Below are positions 1-10,199 of a DNA stretch of 64,000 bases, one piece after another (within the stretch, counting starts at the first letter, position 1; every line of letters begins with the position of its first letter). The stretch is from Nitrososphaerota archaeon (GTDB lineage Archaea; Thermoproteota; Nitrososphaeria; Nitrososphaerales; Nitrosopumilaceae). A program made the position numbers and the translations under genes. The stretch spans positions 248,001-312,000 of the forward strand of contig JACQCT010000014.1 in NCBI GenBank assembly GCA_016201435.1. The letters run 5' to 3'. The notes beneath the pieces are model-generated. The model did not search any database, was not told where the DNA came from, and worked only from the letters and a program-made list of their open reading frames with translations.

Positions 1-125
1 CTCTTAATAATCAAGCCTAGACTGTTTTCAAAGTCAAGTTTTTTCATAATTGGCATACCATTGAACCTGATACAAATGATTGGTATACCAATAGTTATAT
101 ACCTTTAAGCTAATTATCTTTCGGG

Positions 126-803
126 ATGTTAGATGGGAGATTCGTTATCAGATCTCTGGTAGCTACAATAAGCATCGCATTATTATTCACGACATTAGCG
201 GGCACACAATCTGCTCAAGGTCAACTTCAATCAGGCAATCAATCGCAATTTCAATCCCATACCATTACAGGGGATGCTTTAAAAAATAACCCCATGGCAC
301 AGAAAATTTTGCTTGAAATAGAATATTCCAAAAAACAGATTGCAGAACTGCAAAAAAATCAAAAGGAGACAGAGCTAAATAAAAAACTAATTGATCAGCA
401 GAGATTGATTGCTGCACAATTAGAAAAACAGGCACAGCAAATAATGGAAATCAATAATTTGCCACATACACCGACAGTTGCTTTTAGAAGCTTTGTTTCT
501 ACTGTAAACAATACAAAAATACAAAATGTTTTCTGGGGAGAGTTTAATTTTACATCACAAAGAATTGATGCAGGACATGCAGCAATGAAAAAAGTTCTTG
601 ATAATGGTGGCACATGGGAAGAAGCAATGCTGGTATTTACCAAATATGCAGCAATAAAACATTCGGAATTGATTCTAGTAAACGCAAAGTTGAACATACA
701 AAATGGACTTGCAGATTCCAAGATTCAAAAAAACTTTAATGAAAAAGGAATGTTGCCTGATAATTACATAAAAGTACCATCATCTGTTTATTCACATGCC
801 TAA
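126..803 (+). CDS. secreted hypothetical protein, paralog of the C-terminal half of 22686..23588
   Basis: ORF with signal-peptide-like N-terminus; shares FVSxVNxTxxxxFWGxFNFTxQ and xVLxNGGxxxxA with the 22686 protein. Confidence 0.75.
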   Translation: MLDGRFVIRSLVATISIALLFTTLAGTQSAQGQLQSGNQSQFQSHTITGDALKNNPMAQKILLEIEYSKKQIAELQKNQKETELNKKLIDQQRLIAAQLEKQAQQIMEINNLPHTPTVAFRSFVSTVNNTKIQNVFWGEFNFTSQRIDAGHAAMKKVLDNGGTWEEAMLVFTKYAAIKHSELILVNAKLNIQNGLADSKIQKNFNEKGMLPDNYIKVPSSVYSHA

Positions 804-1608
804 AACACTAAAATACGCTGGAATTTATTTTACTCCAATTTTATTTGTATTTTCTTTTTTAATAATTTTACAACCAGCATACGCTGAAAAAGAGCTAAGC
901 CTCAAAAAAACATTAGATGTAAAAAATCAGGCGTTACTTGAAACGCTCTCAAATGTACAGAGTTATCCACAGATCTTTCCAGAATATATTAGATCAGTTG
1001 AATTAACTGGAACAAATACTGCAAAGTTCAATGTGGGTTCAAATGGAATTTTTTTCGATGTTCAAACACTGTTTACCCAAGATCCTGATGGAAAATATGT
1101 AATAGAGGTTACCTCAGGAGATCTAAAAGGAAGCAGAATTATTACTACACTACAAAAAACATTGGGTTTTGACGGTACGCCAGATGGTGGAACCATAGTG
1201 AATATGAGTATGATGTTACAAACTTCTGGCATATTATCTCTTATTGCACCATCCATACCAGACCAAGCAATATTATCAAATTTAGATTCTAGTCTTTACA
1301 AGTTCGCATTGTATGCAAAAAACAAATCTGAAACACAGTCCGTCTTGAAAGATAAATCACAGATTAAAAATGATGCAATGCTCTGGTCAAAAGGTTCTAT
1401 TAATGATGCAACATTTGCATTAGAAATTCAAACCATAACAAAATATGGAATGATAAAAATGTCACAATCTCAACAAGATTCTAGTTCAATACAAATACCT
1501 TCATGGATTAAAACAAACGCAGTCTGGTGGGCAGAGGGAAAAATTTCAGATGAAGATTTTGATTCCAGCATACAATATTTGATAGATAGTAAAATAATGA
1601 AAATCTAA
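796..1608 (+). CDS. secreted protein with START/SRPBCC-like domain and two C-terminal WW-G repeats (second IPSWIKTNAVWWAEGKISDEDF, first degenerate)
   Basis: ORF overlaps the upstream stop; signal peptide; motif recognised by eye. Confidence 0.7.
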   Translation: MPKTLKYAGIYFTPILFVFSFLIILQPAYAEKELSLKKTLDVKNQALLETLSNVQSYPQIFPEYIRSVELTGTNTAKFNVGSNGIFFDVQTLFTQDPDGKYVIEVTSGDLKGSRIITTLQKTLGFDGTPDGGTIVNMSMMLQTSGILSLIAPSIPDQAILSNLDSSLYKFALYAKNKSETQSVLKDKSQIKNDAMLWSKGSINDATFALEIQTITKYGMIKMSQSQQDSSSIQIPSWIKTNAVWWAEGKISDEDFDSSIQYLIDSKIMKI

Positions 1609-1671
1609 GTTCCACTAGCATACTTGTTAAATTAATAATTGAAACCTATTTTGTAAAGTACTATTTTTAAT

Positions 1672-1944
1672 CTAGCACTTTGTTCCTTGTTTCAATGCTT
1701 CTCTGCATTTAATAGCTAGTGCATGTTGTGCATCATTCAATCGCTTTAGCTGTTTATCATACTCGCCAGGCTTGCACATGTGATCACCGCAAATCTTCTG
1801 ACCGCCTAGGAATCTTGCGGTTGTATGGCTATCATCGAAGTTGTCTCTCTGTGTTAACGCAGTAGCAGCAGGCAAGGTAATTGACAATGCCAGTATTGAT
1901 GAAATTGCTATTGCAAGCAATCCCATATGTTGAAGTTTTACCAT
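1672..1944 (-). CDS. small secreted protein with ICGDHxCxPGEYDK motif
   Basis: ORF with signal peptide; motif shared with the N-terminus of 55570..56874. Confidence 0.7.
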   Translation of the reverse strand: MVKLQHMGLLAIAISSILALSITLPAATALTQRDNFDDSHTTARFLGGQKICGDHMCKPGEYDKQLKRLNDAQHALAIKCREALKQGTKC

Positions 1945-1987
1945 TGATAAAATTACTAAATCACATACATATTAAGATTAGTATGGA

Positions 1988-2290
1988 TTGATACTGATCG
2001 TAGTGGATCTGACTTTAGAATTTCGTCACAAAATTGAAGATAACATACACGAAATAATCATGACCATTCCCACCCTTAAACAAGAATATCCAAAATTAAA
2101 AAATGATTGGAAATTTGAACATGATTTGGATTTTATATATGGCATTATAATAGGTCAAATTCTAGGCAGCTCCCTTACCGCGTTTAAAATGATCTATGAT
2201 AGAGAAGCTTCTTCTGAGGAGATTTTGATGATAGGCGAGATTATCGAATCATATTTCCCGCTAATAAGAGATGAAATCATGCACGTATGA
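1988..2290 (+). CDS. hypothetical protein
   Basis: ORF, 100 aa, no overlapping alternative. Confidence 0.55.
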   Translation: MILIVVDLTLEFRHKIEDNIHEIIMTIPTLKQEYPKLKNDWKFEHDLDFIYGIIIGQILGSSLTAFKMIYDREASSEEILMIGEIIESYFPLIRDEIMHV

Positions 2291-2292
2291 TG

Positions 2293-2610
2293 CTAAACAA
2301 GCACTCTTGAGCACATTATTGTTGTAGTACAGTAAATTTTTGGAATTTTTCTGATCTTAAAAGTGACTATTTCTCTTAAAGATTCTACAGATGCGGCTTG
2401 GATCTTGACCAAGATATCATAATTACCAAATACACCACGTGCCTCTTTTATGTTGGGTATTAATTTTAGCTGTTCAATGATCGAACTTTCAAACCCCAGT
2501 TCACAGTTTATCAGCATGTAGGCAGACTCTGTATCCTGTCTAGTCGTTGATTCAACAGCTTTTTGCATACTAGAATATGGGAAAAATAGCATATTGCCTT
2601 GGCTGCACAA
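2293..2610 (-). CDS. stand-alone Lrp/AsnC ligand-binding (RAM) domain protein
   Basis: AYMLINCELGFESSIIEQLKLIPNIKEARGVFGNYDILVKI pattern. Confidence 0.8.
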   Translation of the reverse strand: MCSQGNMLFFPYSSMQKAVESTTRQDTESAYMLINCELGFESSIIEQLKLIPNIKEARGVFGNYDILVKIQAASVESLREIVTFKIRKIPKIYCTTTIMCSRVLV

Positions 2611-2836
2611 ACTAGCTAAATACTTTGAATTGTAGCTAAATCAAATTGACGTTTCAATGATTATACCAAATGTAACATGATACTATATCACATTTTTACA
2701 TACAATTTGAGAGTAAAAATTTTCTAAATTAATGATCTACGAATAATCAGATGTTGGATCGGCTTTAGTATGTTGTATGTAATGAATTGTGAAAACTAGC
2801 GCTTATCTAACCTGTGAAATCTTTGTTTAATTAAGA

Positions 2837-3025
2837 ATGAGAACTTGTACTTGTCGTTGTGGTTGCAAAAATGAATTTGAGGAAATGTCAGATCAATCAC
2901 TTGCTTTGTTAATAGCGTTATGTGAAAGGAAAATTCCATATGATAAAACAATATGTAATCGTTGCAGATATGATAAGCACAAAAAACGCAGGTTGAAAAC
3001 AAGGCCTATTGCAGTCAGTGCATAG
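2837..3025 (+). CDS. small Cys-rich probable zinc-binding protein
   Basis: CTCRCGC...CNRC motif in a 62-aa ORF. Confidence 0.6.
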   Translation: MRTCTCRCGCKNEFEEMSDQSLALLIALCERKIPYDKTICNRCRYDKHKKRRLKTRPIAVSA

Positions 3026-3123
3026 AGTTTTTATTTTATCTGCAACAAATCCAACTATGTCAAGTTAGCTTGTTGCGTTTGTCATATCAAACTACACATA
3101 GTCCATAAGCTTGAATAATCAAG

Positions 3124-3417
3124 TTATTTTTCGGTTAATCCACGAAGAAATTTTGAAACGCCTTTTCTGGTTAAAAATTCACTAAGATTTTCCTTAATTA
3201 ATTCCACAAGAATTTTGTACGAATCACCATATAGTTCAACTAACGTTTTTTTCAAATATTCAGGATTTTTATAACAATCTGACAAATGGCGTTCAAAATC
3301 AGTGAGTAGTTTGCTTATAACTATTTCATATGATGCATTATTAAACTGGATTAATGCCTGTTCTATAGCAAGAGTAACAATGGCTTTTTGCATATTATCA
3401 TCATCATATGATACCAT
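3124..3417 (-). CDS. small DCxxxPEYLK family protein (copy 1 of 4 in window)
   Basis: similar to 44297..44587, 50742..51116 and 53786..54091. Confidence 0.75.
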   Translation of the reverse strand: MVSYDDDNMQKAIVTLAIEQALIQFNNASYEIVISKLLTDFERHLSDCYKNPEYLKKTLVELYGDSYKILVELIKENLSEFLTRKGVSKFLRGLTEK

Positions 3418-3650
3418 TTTACAAGTTCACCGTGCCAGTTGAAATGTTAAGAAAAATTTTCATTACGAGTAATTATTTTGTTATATTGATATCATCTATT
3501 TAGCTAACATTGAAAGATCTTAGCTAGTTTACCAAGTTGAGAAAAATATTGGCGGCTAAATATATAGATACATGCAATACGTAATGCGTCATCAATGGGA
3601 TGTAAACAACATTTGAGGAGGGAAATCCTATACTATTCAAGTTTGTAGAT

Positions 3651-4208
3651 TTGCTTGATTCAAGAAAGCACATGATGCTACTTTATGAGGATTCTGAATA
3701 TGCAAGAATGATAGAATTTCGATTTCTAAAAAACGGATTGACGAAAGGAGAACAGTGCATATATGCCACAGAAAGTGATTCTGGCTCTATTGTACTTAAA
3801 ATGTTAAGCTATGGAATACCTCTTGAATATTTTGAAAATAAAAAACTACGCGTATATCAAATACATCAGAATTTCGGCAGTCGTGATGAAATAATGAAAA
3901 GTTGTAAGAGAGACATAGGAATGATACTATGTGATTTACAATCACCATTTAGAATAGTTTCAAGAATTGTTCCAGATGTAAGCACTATTACTGGAATGTC
4001 AGTTGAATTAGAACTTGAACGTGAAACACATAATCATTTTGATGATATTGGCGGATCTGTTATGTGTCCATATGATCTTTCAAAAATAGAAGCAAGTCAG
4101 CGTAAAAAATGGATTGCAGAACTTTACAAAAATCACCATGAAGTAATTTACGCATCAAGATTTGGTGAGGGAGAGGTAATATCTACTCAACCAGAAACCA
4201 AAATCTAG
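3651..4208 (+). CDS. MEDS (DcmR-like sensory) domain protein
   Basis: HMMLLYEDSEYARMIEFRFLKNGLTKGEQCIYAT pattern; true start may lie slightly upstream. Confidence 0.7.
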   Translation: MLDSRKHMMLLYEDSEYARMIEFRFLKNGLTKGEQCIYATESDSGSIVLKMLSYGIPLEYFENKKLRVYQIHQNFGSRDEIMKSCKRDIGMILCDLQSPFRIVSRIVPDVSTITGMSVELELERETHNHFDDIGGSVMCPYDLSKIEASQRKKWIAELYKNHHEVIYASRFGEGEVISTQPETKI

Positions 4209-4308
4209 ACCAGATTAAAAAGTGTAGAACATAAAAAAATCCTATAAAAATTCACATTATCTTTTTTGGAGAGAATTCAGGCTTTTCTTGTTATCCAGCA
4301 TTTACAAA

Positions 4309-5472
4309 CTATGCCACAGTTATGGTAGTTGACAGCGGTGGAGACAGTGCATTTGGTTCTGATAAGCTTTGCCAGACAAAGATTTGAGCAGTGTATTTAC
4401 CAGAAGATGGAGGCAACCAGGATTCTGCCAGATTAAGAAATTGGTTTCCACCAAGTGTTCCTGCTATCCAAGATAAAGACAACGTGACACCGTTAGAATC
4501 CTCAACTTGTACAAGATATGTAAAGGGCTGATCCCTTTGTTGCATATTTTTTAGATCAGCTTCAATCAATATCTGTTGGTTTACCTTGGCTGTTGTTATC
4601 GTATTTCCCAAATAATCCACGATTCTTGGATTGTTTGAATTTACTTGTTCAAGTGGTGCAATTGGCTTTCCAACAATGGTGGTTGTAGTAAGATGCACAT
4701 CATCAGATGGTGAATGTGGATAAGGAAGTGTCCTATCTACATATTCACCAGTAATTATATCCCCTTCTATAACATGAAGTCTCCCTCCTGAAGACTGGAA
4801 ATCAGTAGTAAAATACACGGTACCTTGAAAAATTCCTGTATCTTTTCCTGTCTCTGACATTGTAATTTTTGTTCCACCTGAATCAGAGTCAGACCAGACA
4901 CTGGTCTCAAATTTGTCTATTGCTTTTGGATTAAGATTCATGTCAGGATCGATTATTTGCAATACACCTTGTGCATTTGTTTGATAATTTTGCTCGAGCC
5001 ATTTTATCTGACCAACATTCCATTGTATAAGAGCAGAGCCTGTTATGGTTTGATCTCTGTTATACTCAAAGGAAACTGTTACACCATCGCTGTTTTCAGA
5101 TGGTAGGAATCCATCATTTGGACCGTGTCCACTTTGGGCGCCACTTGGAATCTCACCTTTTCCATCTACTCCTCCAATTCCTTTGAGAATTGGATCTCCT
5201 GTAAGGGTTACATTACCAGCAAATATTCCTGTATTGGTTCCTGTTTCTGCCAGTTCGTATGGCGATATGGTATGACCACTTGTGGATACAGAAACATCTA
5301 TTGTATCTACAAGGTTTGGATCAGAGTCAAAATCTGGTGCGTAAATCAAGATATGTACTAGGCTTGTCCATGTGTATGCTTTTTTATCAAATCCTACACC
5401 TGTTGCATCGACTAATTGAGTTTGCAACAAAAGTGCAAGTAATGAAATTGCAATTACAAAAATAAATTTCAT
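4309..5472 (-). CDS. secreted surface protein with ETGxxTGIFxGxVxxT repeats
   Basis: signal peptide; repeated ETGTNTGIFAGNV / ETGKDTGIFQGTV motifs. Confidence 0.7.
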   Translation of the reverse strand: MKFIFVIAISLLALLLQTQLVDATGVGFDKKAYTWTSLVHILIYAPDFDSDPNLVDTIDVSVSTSGHTISPYELAETGTNTGIFAGNVTLTGDPILKGIGGVDGKGEIPSGAQSGHGPNDGFLPSENSDGVTVSFEYNRDQTITGSALIQWNVGQIKWLEQNYQTNAQGVLQIIDPDMNLNPKAIDKFETSVWSDSDSGGTKITMSETGKDTGIFQGTVYFTTDFQSSGGRLHVIEGDIITGEYVDRTLPYPHSPSDDVHLTTTTIVGKPIAPLEQVNSNNPRIVDYLGNTITTAKVNQQILIEADLKNMQQRDQPFTYLVQVEDSNGVTLSLSWIAGTLGGNQFLNLAESWLPPSSGKYTAQIFVWQSLSEPNALSPPLSTTITVA

Positions 5473-5548
5473 CTATTGATTTGGCTAATTTTGTTTTCTA
5501 TTTAAGGGTTAAAATGAAGGTGTTTGTGACTTTGTGTATAAAACTAAA

Positions 5549-6586
5549 TCAGATTTTTAGAAACCCTTTGTCAAGTGAGAATTGTGTTCCAGAAAGAAAG
5601 TCATTGTCTGAGATCTTGCCACTAGACCACCAACAAGAAGTATGCTTAAACCACAAAGGAATTTGTGTAGCCGAACCTGATTTTGTAATTGTGACATATT
5701 TGTTATCAGATAGAATTTGCAGTATCTTTGTAAAACTTGAATCACTTGGATTGAGACCGCACCATAGATTTGCCGCACCCTTTATGGAATCAAGAGTTGT
5801 AATACTAGGTGGAGAAATTGTCGATGGTGAAACGTTTTGCAAATTTTCATGACCTATTGTTACTAGAACATGTGATGTTGCAGGTGAAGAACCCTCAGTT
5901 TGGTCTGTAAAGCTAAATTCTATTGTAGATCCAATGTCTAGTGTAACTCCATCAACCTGCCTTGGAATTTTTACTTGTGCTGCAAAAAGATTTGTGTCAG
6001 GTCCTGTCTCTCGTATATCACCTGTCGGGATATTAAATGCTGGATCTGCCAGAGTTGTAACTAAACCACCATCTCGAAATTCTATTAGATTTAGAGGAAT
6101 TGAGTCAGGTGTGTAAGAATCAAGATTCCAGTTTGGTGCATAAAGTTGGAGTAAAAAAGTTTGCCCAATTCCAACTCTATTTTGAGATGAACTTGAAGAA
6201 ACTGGTACAGATGGAGTTACAGATATTGTGACAGATTGTGTAATGTCGGTGGGATTTCCAGAATAATCTGCTTTTTCGTGGTATGTCATTACAACCACGT
6301 CACCGTCTTGAACCGGTTTTCCATTTACTGTTGATGGAATAGTAAGATAAAGCTGAAAGACCCCCGAGTCAACTGCAGTTTCTGTCATGGTATCTGGACC
6401 TGGAATAGGTACTCCGTTAATTGTAAAATCTACCAAGCCTGAAGTAGATATCGTCATTATTGCTTTATGACTTGTAACAAGATTACTATCATTTATGAAA
6501 AAAGGTACAGTGCTTCCAGGTGCAATAGAAGCTGCATAGCATGCCGGAATTGAAATTAATAAAACTGCAACCAGAAAGTACTTCAT
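5549..6586 (-). CDS. secreted surface protein related to 4309..5472, ending in a WW-G repeat
   Basis: signal peptide; ETAVDSGVFQLYL and ETGPDTNLFAAQV; C-terminal IPLWFKHTSCWWSSGKISDNDF. Confidence 0.7.
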   Translation of the reverse strand: MKYFLVAVLLISIPACYAASIAPGSTVPFFINDSNLVTSHKAIMTISTSGLVDFTINGVPIPGPDTMTETAVDSGVFQLYLTIPSTVNGKPVQDGDVVVMTYHEKADYSGNPTDITQSVTISVTPSVPVSSSSSQNRVGIGQTFLLQLYAPNWNLDSYTPDSIPLNLIEFRDGGLVTTLADPAFNIPTGDIRETGPDTNLFAAQVKIPRQVDGVTLDIGSTIEFSFTDQTEGSSPATSHVLVTIGHENLQNVSPSTISPPSITTLDSIKGAANLWCGLNPSDSSFTKILQILSDNKYVTITKSGSATQIPLWFKHTSCWWSSGKISDNDFLSGTQFSLDKGFLKI

Positions 6587-6645
6587 ATGAATTAAATTGG
6601 ATTTTCTCTAGTTTAATCTTACTACAAAATGCTCTATCATTGTAA

Positions 6646-7161
6646 TTATGGTTTTTGCAACTTTGGTTTTAGTTTATCATTGGCTTTGAGCAGTTGCAAT
6701 GCGATAGATTTGTTGTTCAATGCAAGATCGTATTTTTTGTCAATTTTTAATGCGTCATTAAAGCACTTTATTGCTTGTTTTAACAATCCAAGCTCACCTA
6801 GTGCCAATCCCTTGTATGCAATTGCCATGGCATATTTAGAATCAATCTTTAGTGCCATATTATAGCAGTCAACTGCATCGTGATATTTCTCTATGCTGTG
6901 TAGGGCTGATCCTTTGTTGACAAGTGTGGTTTTATTTGCAGGATCTATTTGCAGCACCTTATCATAACATTTTATTGCCTGTCGGTATTTCTCAAGATTT
7001 TGTAGTGTAACGCCTTTGTCAATTAGAGCCATCAGATTTTTTGGATCCTTAAAGAGAACAAGATCATAGTATTCAAGGGCCAGAGTATATTCACCCTCCT
7101 GACAGAGATCATATGCTTCCTCTAAAAGTGACTTTGAATCATCCAACTTGGTTACTAACAA
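6646..7161 (-). CDS. TPR repeat protein
   Basis: tandem 34-aa repeats (YxxALxxYDxxLxxDPxN). Confidence 0.85.
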   Translation of the reverse strand: MLVTKLDDSKSLLEEAYDLCQEGEYTLALEYYDLVLFKDPKNLMALIDKGVTLQNLEKYRQAIKCYDKVLQIDPANKTTLVNKGSALHSIEKYHDAVDCYNMALKIDSKYAMAIAYKGLALGELGLLKQAIKCFNDALKIDKKYDLALNNKSIALQLLKANDKLKPKLQKP

Positions 7162-7217
7162 ACCAGCCCGTTTTTATCTTTTTTTGAAAGTAGAATTTAA
7201 TTTCAATTAGATAAATT

Positions 7218-7424
7218 TCATGTCCAAGCATTCATGTCTTTTTTCCAGATACGGACTCCATCTACAAACATCTGTTCATCTTCCTCAAAAACGGTATGCC
7301 ATTTGCCATTGTGTGGAAATATTTTGTTCATCTGTTTTACCTTGTCATTTGTAGGATATTTGTTCAGTAATGCGCCCCACCGCATATGAGGTATCTTTGG
7401 CATAATTTCGTTAATGTCTTTCAT
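7218..7424 (-). CDS. hypothetical protein
   Basis: 68-aa ORF. Confidence 0.5.
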   Translation of the reverse strand: MKDINEIMPKIPHMRWGALLNKYPTNDKVKQMNKIFPHNGKWHTVFEEDEQMFVDGVRIWKKDMNAWT

Positions 7425-7475
7425 GTCATACTTTTTGTTATACGAGGACTATTTTTTGCTTGTGAATATGATTTT

Positions 7476-7712
7476 TTATGAGTTTGATTTTTCTAAACAT
7501 CGTTGCATAAAAGTAAACTCTGCTTTTTTTAGTCTAGAAGAATCAGCAACATCTAGACTCATGTCAATCAAATCAGTCAGCTGCATTCCTGGAACCAATT
7601 CGTCTTCTTTTTGCTGATTTAGCTCATACTCTATATTGGAAAGGATATCCACGTTATCATCTAGTATTTTCAGGCACTCGTCAAGACATATTCCTAAATC
7701 TTCATTTTCCAA
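7476..7712 (-). CDS. hypothetical acidic protein
   Basis: 78-aa ORF. Confidence 0.5.
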   Translation of the reverse strand: MENEDLGICLDECLKILDDNVDILSNIEYELNQQKEDELVPGMQLTDLIDMSLDVADSSRLKKAEFTFMQRCLEKSNS

Positions 7713-7939
7713 TTATGAACAATTTGTTAACGGCATTTCCTTTTTTAAATTCATGTATTTGATTCAAAAGACATTAGAAGAAACCAGGTGAAATGATCAT
7801 ATGTAAGGAGCATAAAATTTCCTGTTTTTCTAGAATAATTTAGAAAAAAACTAGTGTAAATCATTTTTTAAATGTAATAATAATGATATTATGTTAAATA
7901 GTTGTAATTCCTATAATATGTAATGCTCGTTCAGTGCAG

Positions 7940-8052
7940 AATGATGGATTGAACATGCGTGACCCTTCAGAAGCCATTAAGTGAATGACGTGCATTGGCA
8001 CTAATTCAGCGGGAAGTAATCTCCCAAGTTCTGAGAAGAGGGTCACGCCAAT
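7940..8052 (+). ncRNA. candidate structured non-coding RNA (strand uncertain)
   Basis: 9-bp stem GCGTGACCC(7957-7965)/GGGTCACGC(8040-8048) enclosing TCAGAA/TTCTGA and two hairpins; TATA-like TATAATAT near 7914 and T-rich tract after 8048. Confidence 0.45.
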
Positions 8053-8406
8053 TTATTTTCGCCACATCTTTTCCCACGTCTCAGCAAATTTCGTCATCAT
8101 CTCGCCGTATGTTTTAAGCTGATCCATTCCTGACTGGTCCATTGATTTTTGCCAATTCTCGCCAAATTGTTTGAATGCATTTAAACCAGATTTGTTCATT
8201 GCATTTTTCCAACTATCAAGAAACTGGTTCATGGTACTTTGACTTGATTCATGGAGTGCTTTTTCCATCACTTCATTGTATTTTGTCTGAATGTCTTTAC
8301 CTGCTTTCTGTAATGATTGAAATGATACTCTCCATTTTTCTAGTGCTGCGGTATATTCATTCCATAACTTGGTCCAATTTTTTGTAGACTTTTCATTTTT
8401 AGACAT
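8053..8406 (-). CDS. phasin-/PhaE-like helical protein
   Basis: amphipathic Trp-rich helices (KLWNEYTAALEKWRVSFQSLQKA...); similarity by eye only. Confidence 0.5.
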   Translation of the reverse strand: MSKNEKSTKNWTKLWNEYTAALEKWRVSFQSLQKAGKDIQTKYNEVMEKALHESSQSTMNQFLDSWKNAMNKSGLNAFKQFGENWQKSMDQSGMDQLKTYGEMMTKFAETWEKMWRK

Positions 8407-8553
8407 AATTTATTATTATAAACCAGTCTGATAAACATATCCTCATCAGACACATGTGTCTTCTGGTTCATTTTCTATCATGAGCTAAAATTTAATCTAA
8501 CAATCAACAAAGCCAACCCAAGCGATTAAATCCGGATTGAGGGACCGATTCTT

Positions 8554-9432
8554 ATGAAAAATCTGAAAATTTTCATAATATTAATCATGATTGCAGGAAT
8601 TACAAACACATCAGGAAATGCTTTTGCATTATCACAGCCAAACATAGAATGTCAACCAGGAAACATCTGCGTCCATCCAGGTGATTTTATAACATATTCT
8701 ACAGAATTTGACAAAGTGCCATCTATTGAAACATACACCTTTGGAGAGCATATCGGTACAGATAAGGTAAGTGTCAGCATAACCGGTATTTTCAATGGTA
8801 CCAAAACTCAATCAAACAACATATTGGATCTAAAAACTGGGTTTTATAATGAGACTTTGGATGGAAGCGGTATTCCTATTCTTGTCATGGCACCAATTCC
8901 AATTAATATTGATAAAAATATACCTGGTGTTTCTGAAAAAACTCAAAATTTCAATGGCTCCAAGATAGACGTGGTTTCCGTTGCAAACAACACAGAAACT
9001 GCCACAAACGAGATAGGATATGATAAGGAGACAGGTGTGCTAGTGTATCTTCATCTTATACCCAAGTCAGAAAATGCAGACATTTCAGCTATTGATCTTA
9101 CGTTTCCAACCAAATATGATTTGATTAATACCAACATGTTTGCAAATTCTGGAGCACCTGTTGATTTGCAAATTCCGTCTTGGATTAAAAACAATGCAAA
9201 ATGGTGGTCCGAGGGACAAATTGGTGATTCAGAGTTTGCTCAAGGAGTACAATATTTGATAAAACAGGGAGTAATGAAAATTCCGCATACCCAGCCTGAG
9301 TCTAGCTTGTCACATCAGATACCTAGCTGGGTTAAAACAAGTGCAGGCTGGTGGGCAAGTGGCCAGATATCAGATAATGATTTTGTCAAAGGAATACAAT
9401 ATCTGGTAAATAGCGGCATAATTCGTGTTTAA
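8554..9432 (+). CDS. secreted protein with two C-terminal WW-G repeats
   Basis: signal peptide; IPSWIKNNAKWWSEGQIGDSEF and IPSWVKTSAGWWASGQISDNDF. Confidence 0.75.
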   Translation: MKNLKIFIILIMIAGITNTSGNAFALSQPNIECQPGNICVHPGDFITYSTEFDKVPSIETYTFGEHIGTDKVSVSITGIFNGTKTQSNNILDLKTGFYNETLDGSGIPILVMAPIPINIDKNIPGVSEKTQNFNGSKIDVVSVANNTETATNEIGYDKETGVLVYLHLIPKSENADISAIDLTFPTKYDLINTNMFANSGAPVDLQIPSWIKNNAKWWSEGQIGDSEFAQGVQYLIKQGVMKIPHTQPESSLSHQIPSWVKTSAGWWASGQISDNDFVKGIQYLVNSGIIRV

Positions 9433-9471
9433 AGTTAATTTGCAAACCGTGAATTTTATTTCTGGTTAAAT

Positions 9472-10086
9472 TTAGCGATATTTTCTTAAAATTGACATTA
9501 CCTCTTTTTCTGAAACCTGATCGAATTTTTGGTAAAAATCACTTACAGCATTAAATGTTGTAGGAATCAATAATGCCACTATATCTGACATTTTTTTGAG
9601 TTGTTCATAGGTACTGGCTGGAATGACAGGTGAAGCTACAATGACTTTTTCTGGGTTATTTTTTGCAAGCCATTTTAATATGACAAAGACGGTTGCGCCT
9701 GTCGCAATTCCATCGTCTACCAAAATTACAGTTTTGTTCTTCAGGTCATAGGTGGAATTACCTCGAAATTCTTCAAGCTGCCTTTGGGATTCATTTTTCT
9801 TTTCATTTATCTCATTTACAAAATATGGATGGTTCAGGTATTGAGCCATATCTTGATTCCAATGTATGGTGCCGTCAGGCATTATTGCGCCTACTGCATA
9901 TTCTGGATGGTTTGGGGGATTGATCTTTTTTGATATCACAACGTCCAGATTGCAACCAAGTGCCAACGCAATTTGGTTTCCAACCACAACCCCTCCTCTA
10001 GGGATTGCAAGAACTAGAGAATTTTTACCTCTGAGATTTAGTTTTTCTGACAGTAATTTTCCGGCTTCAATCCTATCTGCAAACAT
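9472..10086 (-). CDS. phosphoribosyltransferase family protein
   Basis: PRPP loop VILVDDGIATGATV; AIPRGGVVV. Confidence 0.88.
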   Translation of the reverse strand: MFADRIEAGKLLSEKLNLRGKNSLVLAIPRGGVVVGNQIALALGCNLDVVISKKINPPNHPEYAVGAIMPDGTIHWNQDMAQYLNHPYFVNEINEKKNESQRQLEEFRGNSTYDLKNKTVILVDDGIATGATVFVILKWLAKNNPEKVIVASPVIPASTYEQLKKMSDIVALLIPTTFNAVSDFYQKFDQVSEKEVMSILRKYR

Positions 10087-10199
10087 GAATTATGGTATGA
10101 ATTCATGCGATATTTCCATTATGATATTTGCCTTTGGCTAATGATGTTCTATTCTGATACAAACAACTGATTATTATCCTGTATTTTATTTGAAACGGT

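Noticed and set aside
2796-3002. Minus-strand 68-aa ORF
   Set aside because: Overlaps the better-supported Cys-rich + strand ORF 2837..3025
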